64,000 bases of DNA from Streptomyces clavifer (GTDB lineage Bacteria; Actinomycetota; Actinomycetes; Streptomycetales; Streptomycetaceae), in assembly GCA_014651175.1 (NCBI GenBank), contig BMWJ01000001.1, positions 620,001 through 684,000 of the forward strand, given 5' to 3'. Below, in pieces: positions 10,796-18,515 of the stretch (position 1 is the stretch's first letter; every line of letters begins with the position of its first letter). The notes under the pieces were generated by a model, which was not told the origin of the DNA, did not search any database, and saw only the letters and a list, made by a program, of their open reading frames with translations. Made by a program: the position numbers and the translations under genes.

Positions 10796-11135
10796 CCGGT
10801 CAGTCTGCACGATGGCTTCACGGACCCTCCATGATCCGGCCGTTGGCTCGAACCAGCAGGTCAGCAGGGCCCACGGGTAGGGAGGGTGGGGCTCCGTGCA
10901 TATGCGGGCGGGCATCTTGCCAAAGCCTGGGCCGAACTTCCACCCGGCGGTCCAGGCATGCCAGGGGGCGCCCGTGGGGAGACTTGTTCGCCAACTCCGG
11001 AGTGATGTTCACTCCTTCGAGTGGCGGAGCGGTTGATGCGCGCCCCCCTCTCAAAAGCGCTGGAATGGTCGGAAGCCATACCAGGGGGGTCGGGGGCGCC
11101 CTTTCACATGACCGTGCGTCACCTCTGCTTCATGG
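10796..11135. other. divergent promoter region of PP2C-like gene and conservon
   Basis: These 340 nt contain no supported gene. They hold a BldD-like inverted repeat at 10999-11015 and a G-rich patch around 11085-11100. A stretch near 11024 loosely resembles a tRNA D-arm but no cloverleaf forms. Confidence 0.5.
10999..11015. promoter_or_regulatory. inverted repeat resembling a BldD operator, upstream of conservon
   Basis: GGAGTGA, TGT, TCACTCC: a perfect 7-bp inverted repeat with a 3-nt spacer about 120 nt before the cvnA start. The core AGTGA-N3-TCACT matches the BldD consensus half-sites (AGTGA...TCACC). The promoter itself was not located. Confidence 0.5.
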
Positions 11136-14100
11136 GTGGACGAGTCAAGATTGCGAGCACCGGTGCAGAAGAAGCGGCCTCGGAGCAAGGACAGCACGCG
11201 TGAGGAGTCCGGGGCCATGCCTCCGGCAGCGGGTGCCGGAAAGCGGACCGTACGGGTGCGCAGCCGGCTCGTCGCCGGTGTCGCCGTCGTCGGCATCACC
11301 GTCGTCGCCGCGGGAGCCCCGGCGGCCCTCGGCGCGTCCTCCGACCTCAACGAGTCCCAGCGGCTGGTCACGCTCGCCGAGCTGAACCAGCAGGCGATCA
11401 CGCTCGCGCACTCCCTCGCGGACGAGCGCGACAGGGTCACGGCGCACATCGCGGCCGGCCGTGACGACGACAAGGGCGGCAAGGACGGCGAAGGCGATCC
11501 CGCGGCCCGTGTGGACCAGCAGGTGGACGAGATCCGGGAGGCCGCTCCCGCCGCGCTGCGCCGCGACCTCTCCACCATCCCTGCGCTGCGCCGCACCGCC
11601 CTCACCGGCAAGGGCACGGCGATGGAGGCCCACCAGGCGTACTCCGAGGTCATCGCCAAGCTCCACGACCTCGCCGACGAGCTGGCCGAGAAGACACCGC
11701 CGCGGGCCGCTGAGGCCACCCGCGCACCGCTCGCCCTCGGTGGCGCCGTCGAGCAGGCGTCCGCCACCAGGGGCCTGCTCCTGGCCGCGCTCGCCGTGCC
11801 CGGCACGCAGCAGGCCGAGCCGCAGATCGACCCGTTCACCGGTCTGCCCGTCCAGAACCAGGACGAGGGCGGCAGCGAGGACGACCGCAACCGTGACGAG
11901 CTGAGCGCCGCCGCCCAGCAGACGCGCGTGCAGGAGCTCGCGTCCCTCGCCGAATTCGACCAGGCCGCCGCGCCCGCCGCCCGCGACAAGCTCGCCTCCA
12001 CGGTCACCGGCCCCGAGATCAACAGCGCGGAGAAGTACCTCACCCGGCTCACCGACCGCCCCGAGCTCTCCGACACGGACCGTGCCGTGGACGCCGGGAA
12101 GGTGAGCGCGGCGCTCTCCGCCCGTATCGACCGGATGCGCAGCGTCGAGTCCGCTCTGGGCACCGCCCAGGTCAAGCGCTTGGAGCAGTTGCGCGACGAC
12201 GACGTCACCGCGCTGGAGCTCCGGCTCGCGCTGCTCGGGGGCTGTCTGCTGATCGCCGTCGGCGTCTCCACCGCCGTCGCCCGCACGCTCACCCAGCCGC
12301 TCGCCGTCCTGCGGATCGGTGCCGGCCGGATCGCCGCCGAACCGGAGACCGCCGAACCGGTCCGCTACACCGGGCGCAACGACGAGTTCGCCCAGGTCGT
12401 ACGGTCGATCAACGCCGTGCACGGCAAGCTGCACGCGCTGCAGCAGGACGTCACCGGCCGCTCCGAGGGCCTGCGGACCGAGCGGTCCGGACTGGTCGCG
12501 GACCGCGAGACCCTCACGCTCCAGCGCGACGAACTCCAGGTCCAGGTCGTCGAGCTGACCAAGCAGCTCAGGAAGCTGCGGAACACGGTCAACCACACCT
12601 TCGTAAACCTCTCCCTGCGCAATCTCGGTCTCGTCGAGCGCCAGCTCGGGGTCATCGAGGGCATGGAGGAGCGCGAGCAGGACCCGGAGCGCCTCGCGAC
12701 GCTCTTCAAGCTGGACCACATGGCCACCGTCATGCGGCGCCACAGCGAGAACATGCTGGTCCTGGCGGGAACCGAGCACGGTCAGGGACACCCGGACCCG
12801 ATCCCGCTGGTCGACGTGCTGCGCGCAGCGGTCAGCGAGATCGAACGGTACGAGCGGGTCACCATCCAGTCCCTGCCGCCGCACGCCCGGATCGCGGGCT
12901 TCGCCGCCGACGACCTGAGCCACCTGGTCGCCGAACTCCTGGAGAACGCGACGTCCTTCTCCCCGCCCGACTCCCATGTCGAGCTCTCCGGCTGGGTGCT
13001 GGAGACCGGTGAGGTGATGCTCTCCGTGCAGGACGAGGGCATCGGCATGTCGGCGGTCCGGATGGGTGAGCTCAATGCCAGGCTGGCGGACCCGGCATCG
13101 TTCGAGGCGGGTGAACAGGCCGCGGACGGGGCAGGACTGGGACTTCAGGTGACCTCGCTGCTGGCCGCGCGCCACGGCATCCGGGTGGAGTTGCGCGAGC
13201 AGAAGGGAAGCGGGGTGGCCGCGGTGGTCGTACTTCCCGGAGCCCTGCTGCCGAAGGCTCCGCCGACGGCGTCCCCGCCGCCCGTGCAGCTGCCGGGCGA
13301 CGCGCCCACGCTGAACCTTCCGGGTTCGGTGGCCGAGGCGAACTCCAACGCGCTGCCCGCCCGTTCGGCCGACGGCACGGACCCGCTGATCGAGGCCGCC
13401 GAACGGACGCTCAGGGAATCGGGTACGGACCCGGCGCCTTCCCCGGAGGCCGTGCCCGCCGTGCCCGCCGTCGAGGATCCTGCCGCACAGGAGCTCACCG
13501 CGCCCGCCCTCGAAGGGCCTGCCGCGGAGGAGCCCACCGTGCCGGCCCCCGAAGGGCCTGCCGCGGGAGAGCTCACCCCGCCCGCCCCCGAGGGACCTGC
13601 CGCGGAGGAGCCGGCCGAGCCCGTCGTCGAGGGACCGGTGCAGGAGTCCGCTGCGGAGGAGGCCACGCACGCGGCGGCCGCCCCCGTGACGGAGCCCTCC
13701 CGGACGCCTTCCCCGGACACGGCAGCCCCCGGGACGACGGCGGTCCCCGCCGAGTCCGAGGCCGAGACCACGATGCAGGTGCGGCTGCCGAGGCCGCAGG
13801 ACGCGCCGGGCCCGTACGCCATCGGCCCCGACCGCCACGAGCGTGCCGCCGACACGAGTCCCGCCGCGCCGGGCCCGTCGTCGGTCGCCGACGCGCTGCC
13901 CGGGCCCAGGCAGCCCTTGACCGGCACCCCTTCCCAGGGCCTGGGCGAGGAGGTGCCCGATCCGGCCCCCGTGCCGGAGCGCCTCACCGACAAGGGGCTG
14001 CCCAAGCGCACCCCCGGCATCGCTTCCCCCGCCGCCGCCCCGGCGGCCGAGCGCACGGGCGGCCTGGACAAGGACGACCTGCGCCGCAGGCTCGGCGGCT

Positions 14101-14246
14101 TCCACCAGGGGGCCGAGGACGGCCGGCGCGATGTCGAGGCCGAGATCGCCGAGGGCGCACCAGAGACCGACAACACGGAGCTGACCGACCGGACCGAAGG
14201 TCGCATCGATGAGACGGGGGATACAGTCGAGGAGGCACGCAGTTGA
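11136..14246 (+). CDS. cvnA: conservon sensor-like histidine kinase (nitrate/nitrite-sensor-like, CvnA)
   Basis: A 1036-residue membrane protein. The order is a basic N terminus, TM1 (about 44-64), a long extracytoplasmic helical region (about 68-365) of the type seen in nitrate-sensing (NIT) receptors, TM2 (about 368-388), HAMP, a coiled coil (about 430-490), and an ATPase-like domain (LVAELLENATSFSPP N box, DEGIGMS G1, GAGLGLQV G2). About 300 residues of Pro/Ala/Glu-rich tail follow, with repeats of the EGPAAEEP type around 785-835. No standard H-box phosphoacceptor is evident; in conservons CvnA scaffolds CvnB-D at the membrane in a GPCR-like complex. Starts are uncertain: GTG 11136 is the longest, and GTG 11163 (VQKKRPRSKD) is also plausible. 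It is the first gene of a tightly overlapping operon. Confidence 0.92.
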   Translation: MDESRLRAPVQKKRPRSKDSTREESGAMPPAAGAGKRTVRVRSRLVAGVAVVGITVVAAGAPAALGASSDLNESQRLVTLAELNQQAITLAHSLADERDRVTAHIAAGRDDDKGGKDGEGDPAARVDQQVDEIREAAPAALRRDLSTIPALRRTALTGKGTAMEAHQAYSEVIAKLHDLADELAEKTPPRAAEATRAPLALGGAVEQASATRGLLLAALAVPGTQQAEPQIDPFTGLPVQNQDEGGSEDDRNRDELSAAAQQTRVQELASLAEFDQAAAPAARDKLASTVTGPEINSAEKYLTRLTDRPELSDTDRAVDAGKVSAALSARIDRMRSVESALGTAQVKRLEQLRDDDVTALELRLALLGGCLLIAVGVSTAVARTLTQPLAVLRIGAGRIAAEPETAEPVRYTGRNDEFAQVVRSINAVHGKLHALQQDVTGRSEGLRTERSGLVADRETLTLQRDELQVQVVELTKQLRKLRNTVNHTFVNLSLRNLGLVERQLGVIEGMEEREQDPERLATLFKLDHMATVMRRHSENMLVLAGTEHGQGHPDPIPLVDVLRAAVSEIERYERVTIQSLPPHARIAGFAADDLSHLVAELLENATSFSPPDSHVELSGWVLETGEVMLSVQDEGIGMSAVRMGELNARLADPASFEAGEQAADGAGLGLQVTSLLAARHGIRVELREQKGSGVAAVVVLPGALLPKAPPTASPPPVQLPGDAPTLNLPGSVAEANSNALPARSADGTDPLIEAAERTLRESGTDPAPSPEAVPAVPAVEDPAAQELTAPALEGPAAEEPTVPAPEGPAAGELTPPAPEGPAAEEPAEPVVEGPVQESAAEEATHAAAAPVTEPSRTPSPDTAAPGTTAVPAESEAETTMQVRLPRPQDAPGPYAIGPDRHERAADTSPAAPGPSSVADALPGPRQPLTGTPSQGLGEEVPDPAPVPERLTDKGLPKRTPGIASPAAAPAAERTGGLDKDDLRRRLGGFHQGAEDGRRDVEAEIAEGAPETDNTELTDRTEGRIDETGDTVEEARS

Positions 14247-14734
14247 CTGCGCCCAGCACATTGGGACTGAGTACCGAGGCCCGGAATCTTCACTGGCTGC
14301 TGAGCAACCTGGTGGAGGAGGTGCCAGGGGTCCACTCCGTGACCGTCGTCTCGTCCGACGGCCTGATGCTGCTCTCCTCCGACCCCGGTCTCGCGCTCGC
14401 CCCGGAGGGCCGACGGCAGCATGACGGCCCGAAGGGCCCCAGGGGCTCCAGCGCCGACCTCGCCACCATCGTCTCCGGCATCGGCTCCCTCACGATCGGT
14501 GCCGCGAAGCTGATGGACGGCGGCGGCGTCAAGCAGACGATGGTCGCGATGGACGAGGGCAGCGTCTTCGTCATGTCGATCAGCGACGGTTCGCTGCTCG
14601 GCGTGCACGCCACCCCCGACTGCGACATGAGCGTCATCGCCTACCACATGGCGCTCTTCGTCGGCCGTGCCGGACACGTACTCACCCCCGAACTCCGCAG
14701 TGAGCTGCGCAAATCGATGGAGAGCGCCCAGTGA
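14243..14734 (+). CDS. cvnB: conservon roadblock/LC7 protein (CvnB)
   Basis: A 163-residue roadblock/LC7-fold protein (EARNLHWLLSNLVEEVPGV, VVSSDGLMLLSS, VFVMSISDGSLLGVHA), thought to act as a regulator of the conservon GTPase. The start is TTG at 14243, overlapping the cvnA stop (TTGA) and preceded by GGAGG at 14231-14235; the rare TTG is supported by that site and by the protein beginning directly at the conserved region. A poorly conserved insert (about 53-73) interrupts the domain. Confidence 0.92.
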   Translation: MTAPSTLGLSTEARNLHWLLSNLVEEVPGVHSVTVVSSDGLMLLSSDPGLALAPEGRRQHDGPKGPRGSSADLATIVSGIGSLTIGAAKLMDGGGVKQTMVAMDEGSVFVMSISDGSLLGVHATPDCDMSVIAYHMALFVGRAGHVLTPELRSELRKSMESAQ

Positions 14735-15144
14735 CGTCTGCTGCTGAACCCGTACGCAAGCTCCCCGTCCGGGGTTCCGACCGCAAGGCCGCACGGGTCC
14801 GTCCGTACTCCCTCACCGGCGGCCGTACCCGCTTCGGCCACGTGCTGCTCGTCGAGACGTTCGTCGCCGCGCTGGACGCTCCCGAGGAGCGCCGCGAGCT
14901 CACGAACGGAAACCTCGCCTCCCGCGTCATGCCGGAGCTCCGCGCCATCGTCGAACTCTGCCGCCGTATGCGGACGGTCGCCGAGATCTCGGCCCTCCTG
15001 AAGATGCCGCTCGGCGTCGTCAGGGTGCTGCTCAGCGACTTGGCCGACCAGGGAAAGATCCGCGTGTACGGAAGCGGTCACGGCACCGGCCAGCCCGACC
15101 GCGCACTGCTCGAAAGGGTGCTCAATGGACTCCGCCGTCTCTGA
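14731..15144 (+). CDS. cvnC: conservon DUF742 protein (CvnC)
   Basis: A 137-residue DUF742 protein, small and partly helical with a winged-helix-like core: RPYSLTGGRT near the N terminus, ELRAIVELCRRMRTVAEISALL, LGVVRVLLSDLADQG and the closing ERVLNGLRRL. In conservons it is the third subunit, of unproven biochemical role, binding the CvnA/CvnB/CvnD complex. GTG at 14731 overlaps the cvnB stop by 4 nt, and its own 3' end overlaps cvnD by 20 nt, so translation is coupled. Confidence 0.92.
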   Translation: MTSAAEPVRKLPVRGSDRKAARVRPYSLTGGRTRFGHVLLVETFVAALDAPEERRELTNGNLASRVMPELRAIVELCRRMRTVAEISALLKMPLGVVRVLLSDLADQGKIRVYGSGHGTGQPDRALLERVLNGLRRL

Positions 15145-15775
15145 GGCGCCGCTCTTCGCCCCGCGTCAGCCGGGGCCGCAGGACCAGACCGAGGGTCCGG
15201 CGCAGCCCTGGCAGCTCGACCACACCCGTGCGCCGACCGCGACCAAGATCGTGGTCGCGGGCGGCTTCGGCGTCGGCAAGACGACCTTCGTCACAGCCGT
15301 CTCCGAGATACCCCCGCTGCAGACCGAAGCGCTGATGACGCGGGCCAGCGAGGAGACCGACGACCTCAGCGCCACGCCCGACAAGGTCACCACGACCGTC
15401 GCGATGGACTTCGGCCGTCTCACGCTCGACGACGACCTCGTCCTGTACGTCTTCGGCACCCCCGGTCAGCAGCGCTTCTGGTTCATGTGGGACGACCTGG
15501 TGCGCGGCGCGATCGGCGCGGTCGTGCTCGCCGACACCCGCCGACTCGCCGACTGCTTCCCGGCCCTCGACTACTTCGAGAGCTGCGGGCTCCCGTACAT
15601 CGTGGCCGTCAACCACTTCGAGGGAACGCCCGGTTACGAGGAGCAGGACGTCAGGGAGGCACTGACCGTGCCACCGCACGTGCCTGTCGTGATCATGGAT
15701 GCGCGTCAGAGGATCACGGTCGTCGAGGCGCTGCTCGCCCTGGTGGGGCACGCGCTCGAGGTGGCACCCGCGTAA
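15125..15775 (+). CDS. cvnD: conservon Ras-like GTPase (CvnD)
   Basis: A 216-residue small GTP-binding protein of the conservon family: P-loop GGFGVGKTT (about residues 46-54), switch region around MTRASEETDDLS, G3 FGTPGQQRFW (Gln as in eukaryotic Ras/Arf) and the G4-like VAVNHFEG. It would cycle between GDP and GTP to relay the CvnA signal. The operon cvnABCD is complete here. A styrene-monooxygenase-like gene 39 nt downstream may be co-transcribed. Confidence 0.94.
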   Translation: MDSAVSEAPLFAPRQPGPQDQTEGPAQPWQLDHTRAPTATKIVVAGGFGVGKTTFVTAVSEIPPLQTEALMTRASEETDDLSATPDKVTTTVAMDFGRLTLDDDLVLYVFGTPGQQRFWFMWDDLVRGAIGAVVLADTRRLADCFPALDYFESCGLPYIVAVNHFEGTPGYEEQDVREALTVPPHVPVVIMDARQRITVVEALLALVGHALEVAPA

Positions 15776-15814
15776 CCGCCACACGCACCTACGTACACAC
15801 AACGGAGAAGTGCC

Positions 15815-17056
15815 ATGCGGAAGATGCTCATAGTCGGAGCCGGCCAGTCCGGTCTCCAGCTGGCTCTCGGACTGCAGTCCAAGGGCTACGAAGTCACCCT
15901 CATGTCCAACCGCACGGCGGACGAGATCCGGTCCGGCCGGGTCATGTCGACGCAGTGCATGTTCCACACGGCTCTCCAGCACGAGCGCGACCTCCAGCTC
16001 AACTTCTGGGAGTCGCAGGCTCCGCGCATCGAGGGCCTCGGCGTCTCGGTCGCCGCCCCCGACTCCTCGCGGGCCGTCGACTGGGTCGGCAGGTTCGACG
16101 GTCACGCGCAGTCCGTCGACCAGCGTGTGAAGATGGCCGGCTGGATGGAGACCTTCGTGCAGCGGGGCGGTCAGCTGGTCATCCACGGTGCGGCCGTCTC
16201 CGACCTGGACTACTTCTCCCGCACCTACGACCTGGTGATGGTGTCGGCCGGCAAGGGCGAACTCGTCTCCATGTTCGGCCGGGACGCGTCCCGTTCGCCG
16301 TACGACGCCCCGCAGCGCGCCCTGGCCGTCGCGTACGTCCACGGCCTGGGCCCGCGTCCCGAGCACCCGGACTTCGATGCGGTCCGCTGCAATCTGGTCC
16401 CCGGTGTGGGCGAGCTCTTCGTGATGCCGACCCTGACGACGTCGGGCCGTGCGGACATCCTGTTCTGGGAAGGTGTTCCCGGCGGCCCGCTCGACGCCTT
16501 CCAGGGCGTCAAGGACCCCTCGGAGCACCTGGCCAGGACACTGGAGCTCATGGAGCGGTTCACCCCGTGGGAGTACGCACGCGCCACCAAGGTCGAACTG
16601 ACCGACGCCAACGCCACGCTGGCCGGCCGGTACGCCCCGACCGTACGCCGTCCGGTCGGCCGGCTGCCCGGTGGCGGCCTGGTCCTGGGCGTCGGGGACG
16701 TGGTCGTCGCCAACGACCCGATCACCGGGCAGGGCTCGAACACCGCCTCCAAGTGTGCCCACTCCTACCTGGACTCGATCGTCGAGCACGGCGAGCGCGA
16801 GTTCGACGAGAAGTGGATGCAGGCCACGTTCGACCGGCACTGGGAGGACACCCGGCACGCCGTGAAGTGGACGAACGCGATGCTCGCCCCGCCGCCGGAG
16901 CACGTGCTCAACCTGATCGGCGCGGCCGGTCAGCTCCCGCCGGTCGCCGACCGGTTCGCCAACGCGTTCAACGACCCGGCGGACCTGGACCACTTCTTCT
17001 TCGAGCCGGAGAAGACGAACGCGTACCTGGCCGAGGTGTCGGGCGCACAGGCCTGA
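15815..17056 (+). CDS. styrene/indole monooxygenase-like FAD protein (StyA family)
   Basis: A 413-residue flavoprotein of the group-E monooxygenase type. It has an N-terminal GAGQSGLQLALGL dinucleotide motif (about 7-19), a substrate domain with FWEGVPGG, and the FAD-contacting LVLGVGDVVVANDPITGQGSN motif near 295. StyA enzymes epoxidise styrene-like alkenes or indole with FADH2 from a separate reductase, but the physiological substrate here is unknown. It follows cvnD by 39 nt without an intervening terminator, and a 15-bp stem-loop follows it, so it probably ends the conservon transcript. Conservon-linked flavoenzymes or P450s have been noted for other conservons. Confidence 0.8.
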   Translation: MRKMLIVGAGQSGLQLALGLQSKGYEVTLMSNRTADEIRSGRVMSTQCMFHTALQHERDLQLNFWESQAPRIEGLGVSVAAPDSSRAVDWVGRFDGHAQSVDQRVKMAGWMETFVQRGGQLVIHGAAVSDLDYFSRTYDLVMVSAGKGELVSMFGRDASRSPYDAPQRALAVAYVHGLGPRPEHPDFDAVRCNLVPGVGELFVMPTLTTSGRADILFWEGVPGGPLDAFQGVKDPSEHLARTLELMERFTPWEYARATKVELTDANATLAGRYAPTVRRPVGRLPGGGLVLGVGDVVVANDPITGQGSNTASKCAHSYLDSIVEHGEREFDEKWMQATFDRHWEDTRHAVKWTNAMLAPPPEHVLNLIGAAGQLPPVADRFANAFNDPADLDHFFFEPEKTNAYLAEVSGAQA

Positions 17057-17075
17057 CACCCGCACCCCACGGCAG

Positions 17076-17114
17076 CCGGGGCGCCGCGCCCGTCACGAAG
17101 GCGCGGCGCCCCGG
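17076..17114. terminator. strong terminator after StyA-like gene
   Basis: Perfect 15-bp inverted repeat (17076-17090 with 17100-17114, CCGGGGCGCCGCGCC arms) with a 9-nt loop, between convergent genes. It would serve both the conservon transcript and the NlpC/P60 gene. Confidence 0.9.
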
Positions 17115-17131
17115 TCCGGGGGCCGAGTGCC

Positions 17132-18271
17132 CTATGTCTGCGGGGCGTTGTACCCAGTGTCCGATCCAAAGGACGCTCCCTCCGGCAGCTCGGGGAGCGT
17201 GTAGGAGGACAGCGGCTCACCGTCCGGGTCCGGACGGACCGCGCCCAGCAGCGGGTTCGACGCCAGGGGCGAGACCTTCACGGAGGCTCCGGGCCGGGGC
17301 GCCTGCACCACCAGGCCGTCCCCGATGTACAGCGCCACATGGGTCGCCTTCGGGAAGTAGACCACCAGGTCACCGGGGCGCAGCGACGCGACCGGTACCT
17401 TCGGCAACCGCGCCCACTGCTCCTGCGAGGTGCGCGGAATGGTCAGGCCCGCCGTCGACCAGGCCCGGGAGGTGAGTCCGGAGCAGTCGTACGCGTCCGG
17501 GCCCTCCGCCCCCCAGACGTACGGCTTGCCGATCTGACCGATCGCGTACCGGACCGCTTCGCTGCCGGGCCCGGACGGGAGTCGCGTCGAGCTCAGCGCC
17601 CCCGAGGCGACCAGTTTCTTCTGGGCCGCGGCGGTGTTCCGCTGCTCCAGCTCCGACAGTTCCGCCAGCTGTTCCGGGGAGAGCGAGGCCAGCAGCGCCT
17701 CGACGTCCCTGAGCCGGGACCGTGCGGTGTCCCGCTGCTCCTTCTGCTGTGCCGCCAGCTTCCGCTGCCGGGCCAGCACCGCGCGGGACCTGGACGCGAG
17801 GGCGTCCGCGTGCCGCTCGGCGCCGGTGAGCCGGTCGACCGTCGCAGCCCGTCCCGCCTGCGCGCGTTCGATCACATGGTTCTGTTCCAGGGCGCGCTGG
17901 GGGTCGGGCGCGAGCAGGAGCCGCAGGTACACGGAGAAGTCGGTGTGCCCCTGGTACTGGGCACGGGCCAGGCGGCCGGCGTCCCGGCGGCTGCTGTCCA
18001 GGGCCGAGCGGGCCGCGGTGAGCTCGGTGCCGAGCTTCGCAGCCCGTGCGGTCTGCCTCTTCAGCTCCTCCTCGGCGCCGGTGAAGAGCTCGCCGGCCTC
18101 CTCGGCCTCCTGGTAGAGGGTCTGCAGCCGCGTCAGCATCCCGGCGATGGTCTGCGGGGCACCGGCGGCGGGAACGGGTTCCGGGGCGGCCGGCTCCGCG
18201 GTGGCCGGGGAGACGGCGGCGACCGCGGCCAGGGCCGCGGTGCAGAGGGTACGCGCGAGTCTGCCTGACAC
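17132..18271 (-). CDS. secreted NlpC/P60 peptidoglycan endopeptidase
   Basis: A 379-residue exported protein. An N-terminal signal peptide (about 1-25, ending VSPATAEPA) precedes a long coiled-coil region (about 45-215, rich in Glu, Arg, Gln). The C-terminal NlpC/P60 papain-like domain has the catalytic Cys in DAYDCSGLTSRAW (about 266) and the His in THVALYIGDG (about 315). It would cleave the D-Glu-meso/L-Dpm bond in stem peptides during growth or sporulation. Homologues in Streptomyces often sit behind c-di-AMP riboswitches, but I found none in the 244 nt upstream. Confidence 0.92.
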   Translation of the reverse strand: MSGRLARTLCTAALAAVAAVSPATAEPAAPEPVPAAGAPQTIAGMLTRLQTLYQEAEEAGELFTGAEEELKRQTARAAKLGTELTAARSALDSSRRDAGRLARAQYQGHTDFSVYLRLLLAPDPQRALEQNHVIERAQAGRAATVDRLTGAERHADALASRSRAVLARQRKLAAQQKEQRDTARSRLRDVEALLASLSPEQLAELSELEQRNTAAAQKKLVASGALSSTRLPSGPGSEAVRYAIGQIGKPYVWGAEGPDAYDCSGLTSRAWSTAGLTIPRTSQEQWARLPKVPVASLRPGDLVVYFPKATHVALYIGDGLVVQAPRPGASVKVSPLASNPLLGAVRPDPDGEPLSSYTLPELPEGASFGSDTGYNAPQT

Positions 18272-18515
18272 GACATCACCTCCGGTGACGGGGGCGGGGT
18301 GCCATCCTTAAATCGGACTACCCCACAAGTGCTCGGATCTTGTCCATCCGGTCACTCGGTGCCGGGCGAAGCAAGGACCGTCCCGCGTGGCGCCCCGGGC
18401 ACCCCCGAACGGCGGAGGGAGGGGACGGCCGCCCCACGGCGAATGCGGGAGGCCGGGTTCCGTCGCGCCGCGTCGCTCCACGGCGAGCGCGGGACGGCGG
18501 TGGGCCCGCTCCGCG

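Noticed and set aside
11020..11105. Possible tRNA near the conservon promoter
   Set aside because: A D-arm-like GGCGGAGCGGTTG is present but no complementary acceptor stem or anticodon loop can be folded.
18272..18515. c-di-AMP (ydaO) riboswitch upstream of the NlpC/P60 gene
   Set aside because: Sought because such genes often carry one; none of the expected conserved leader pattern is visible.
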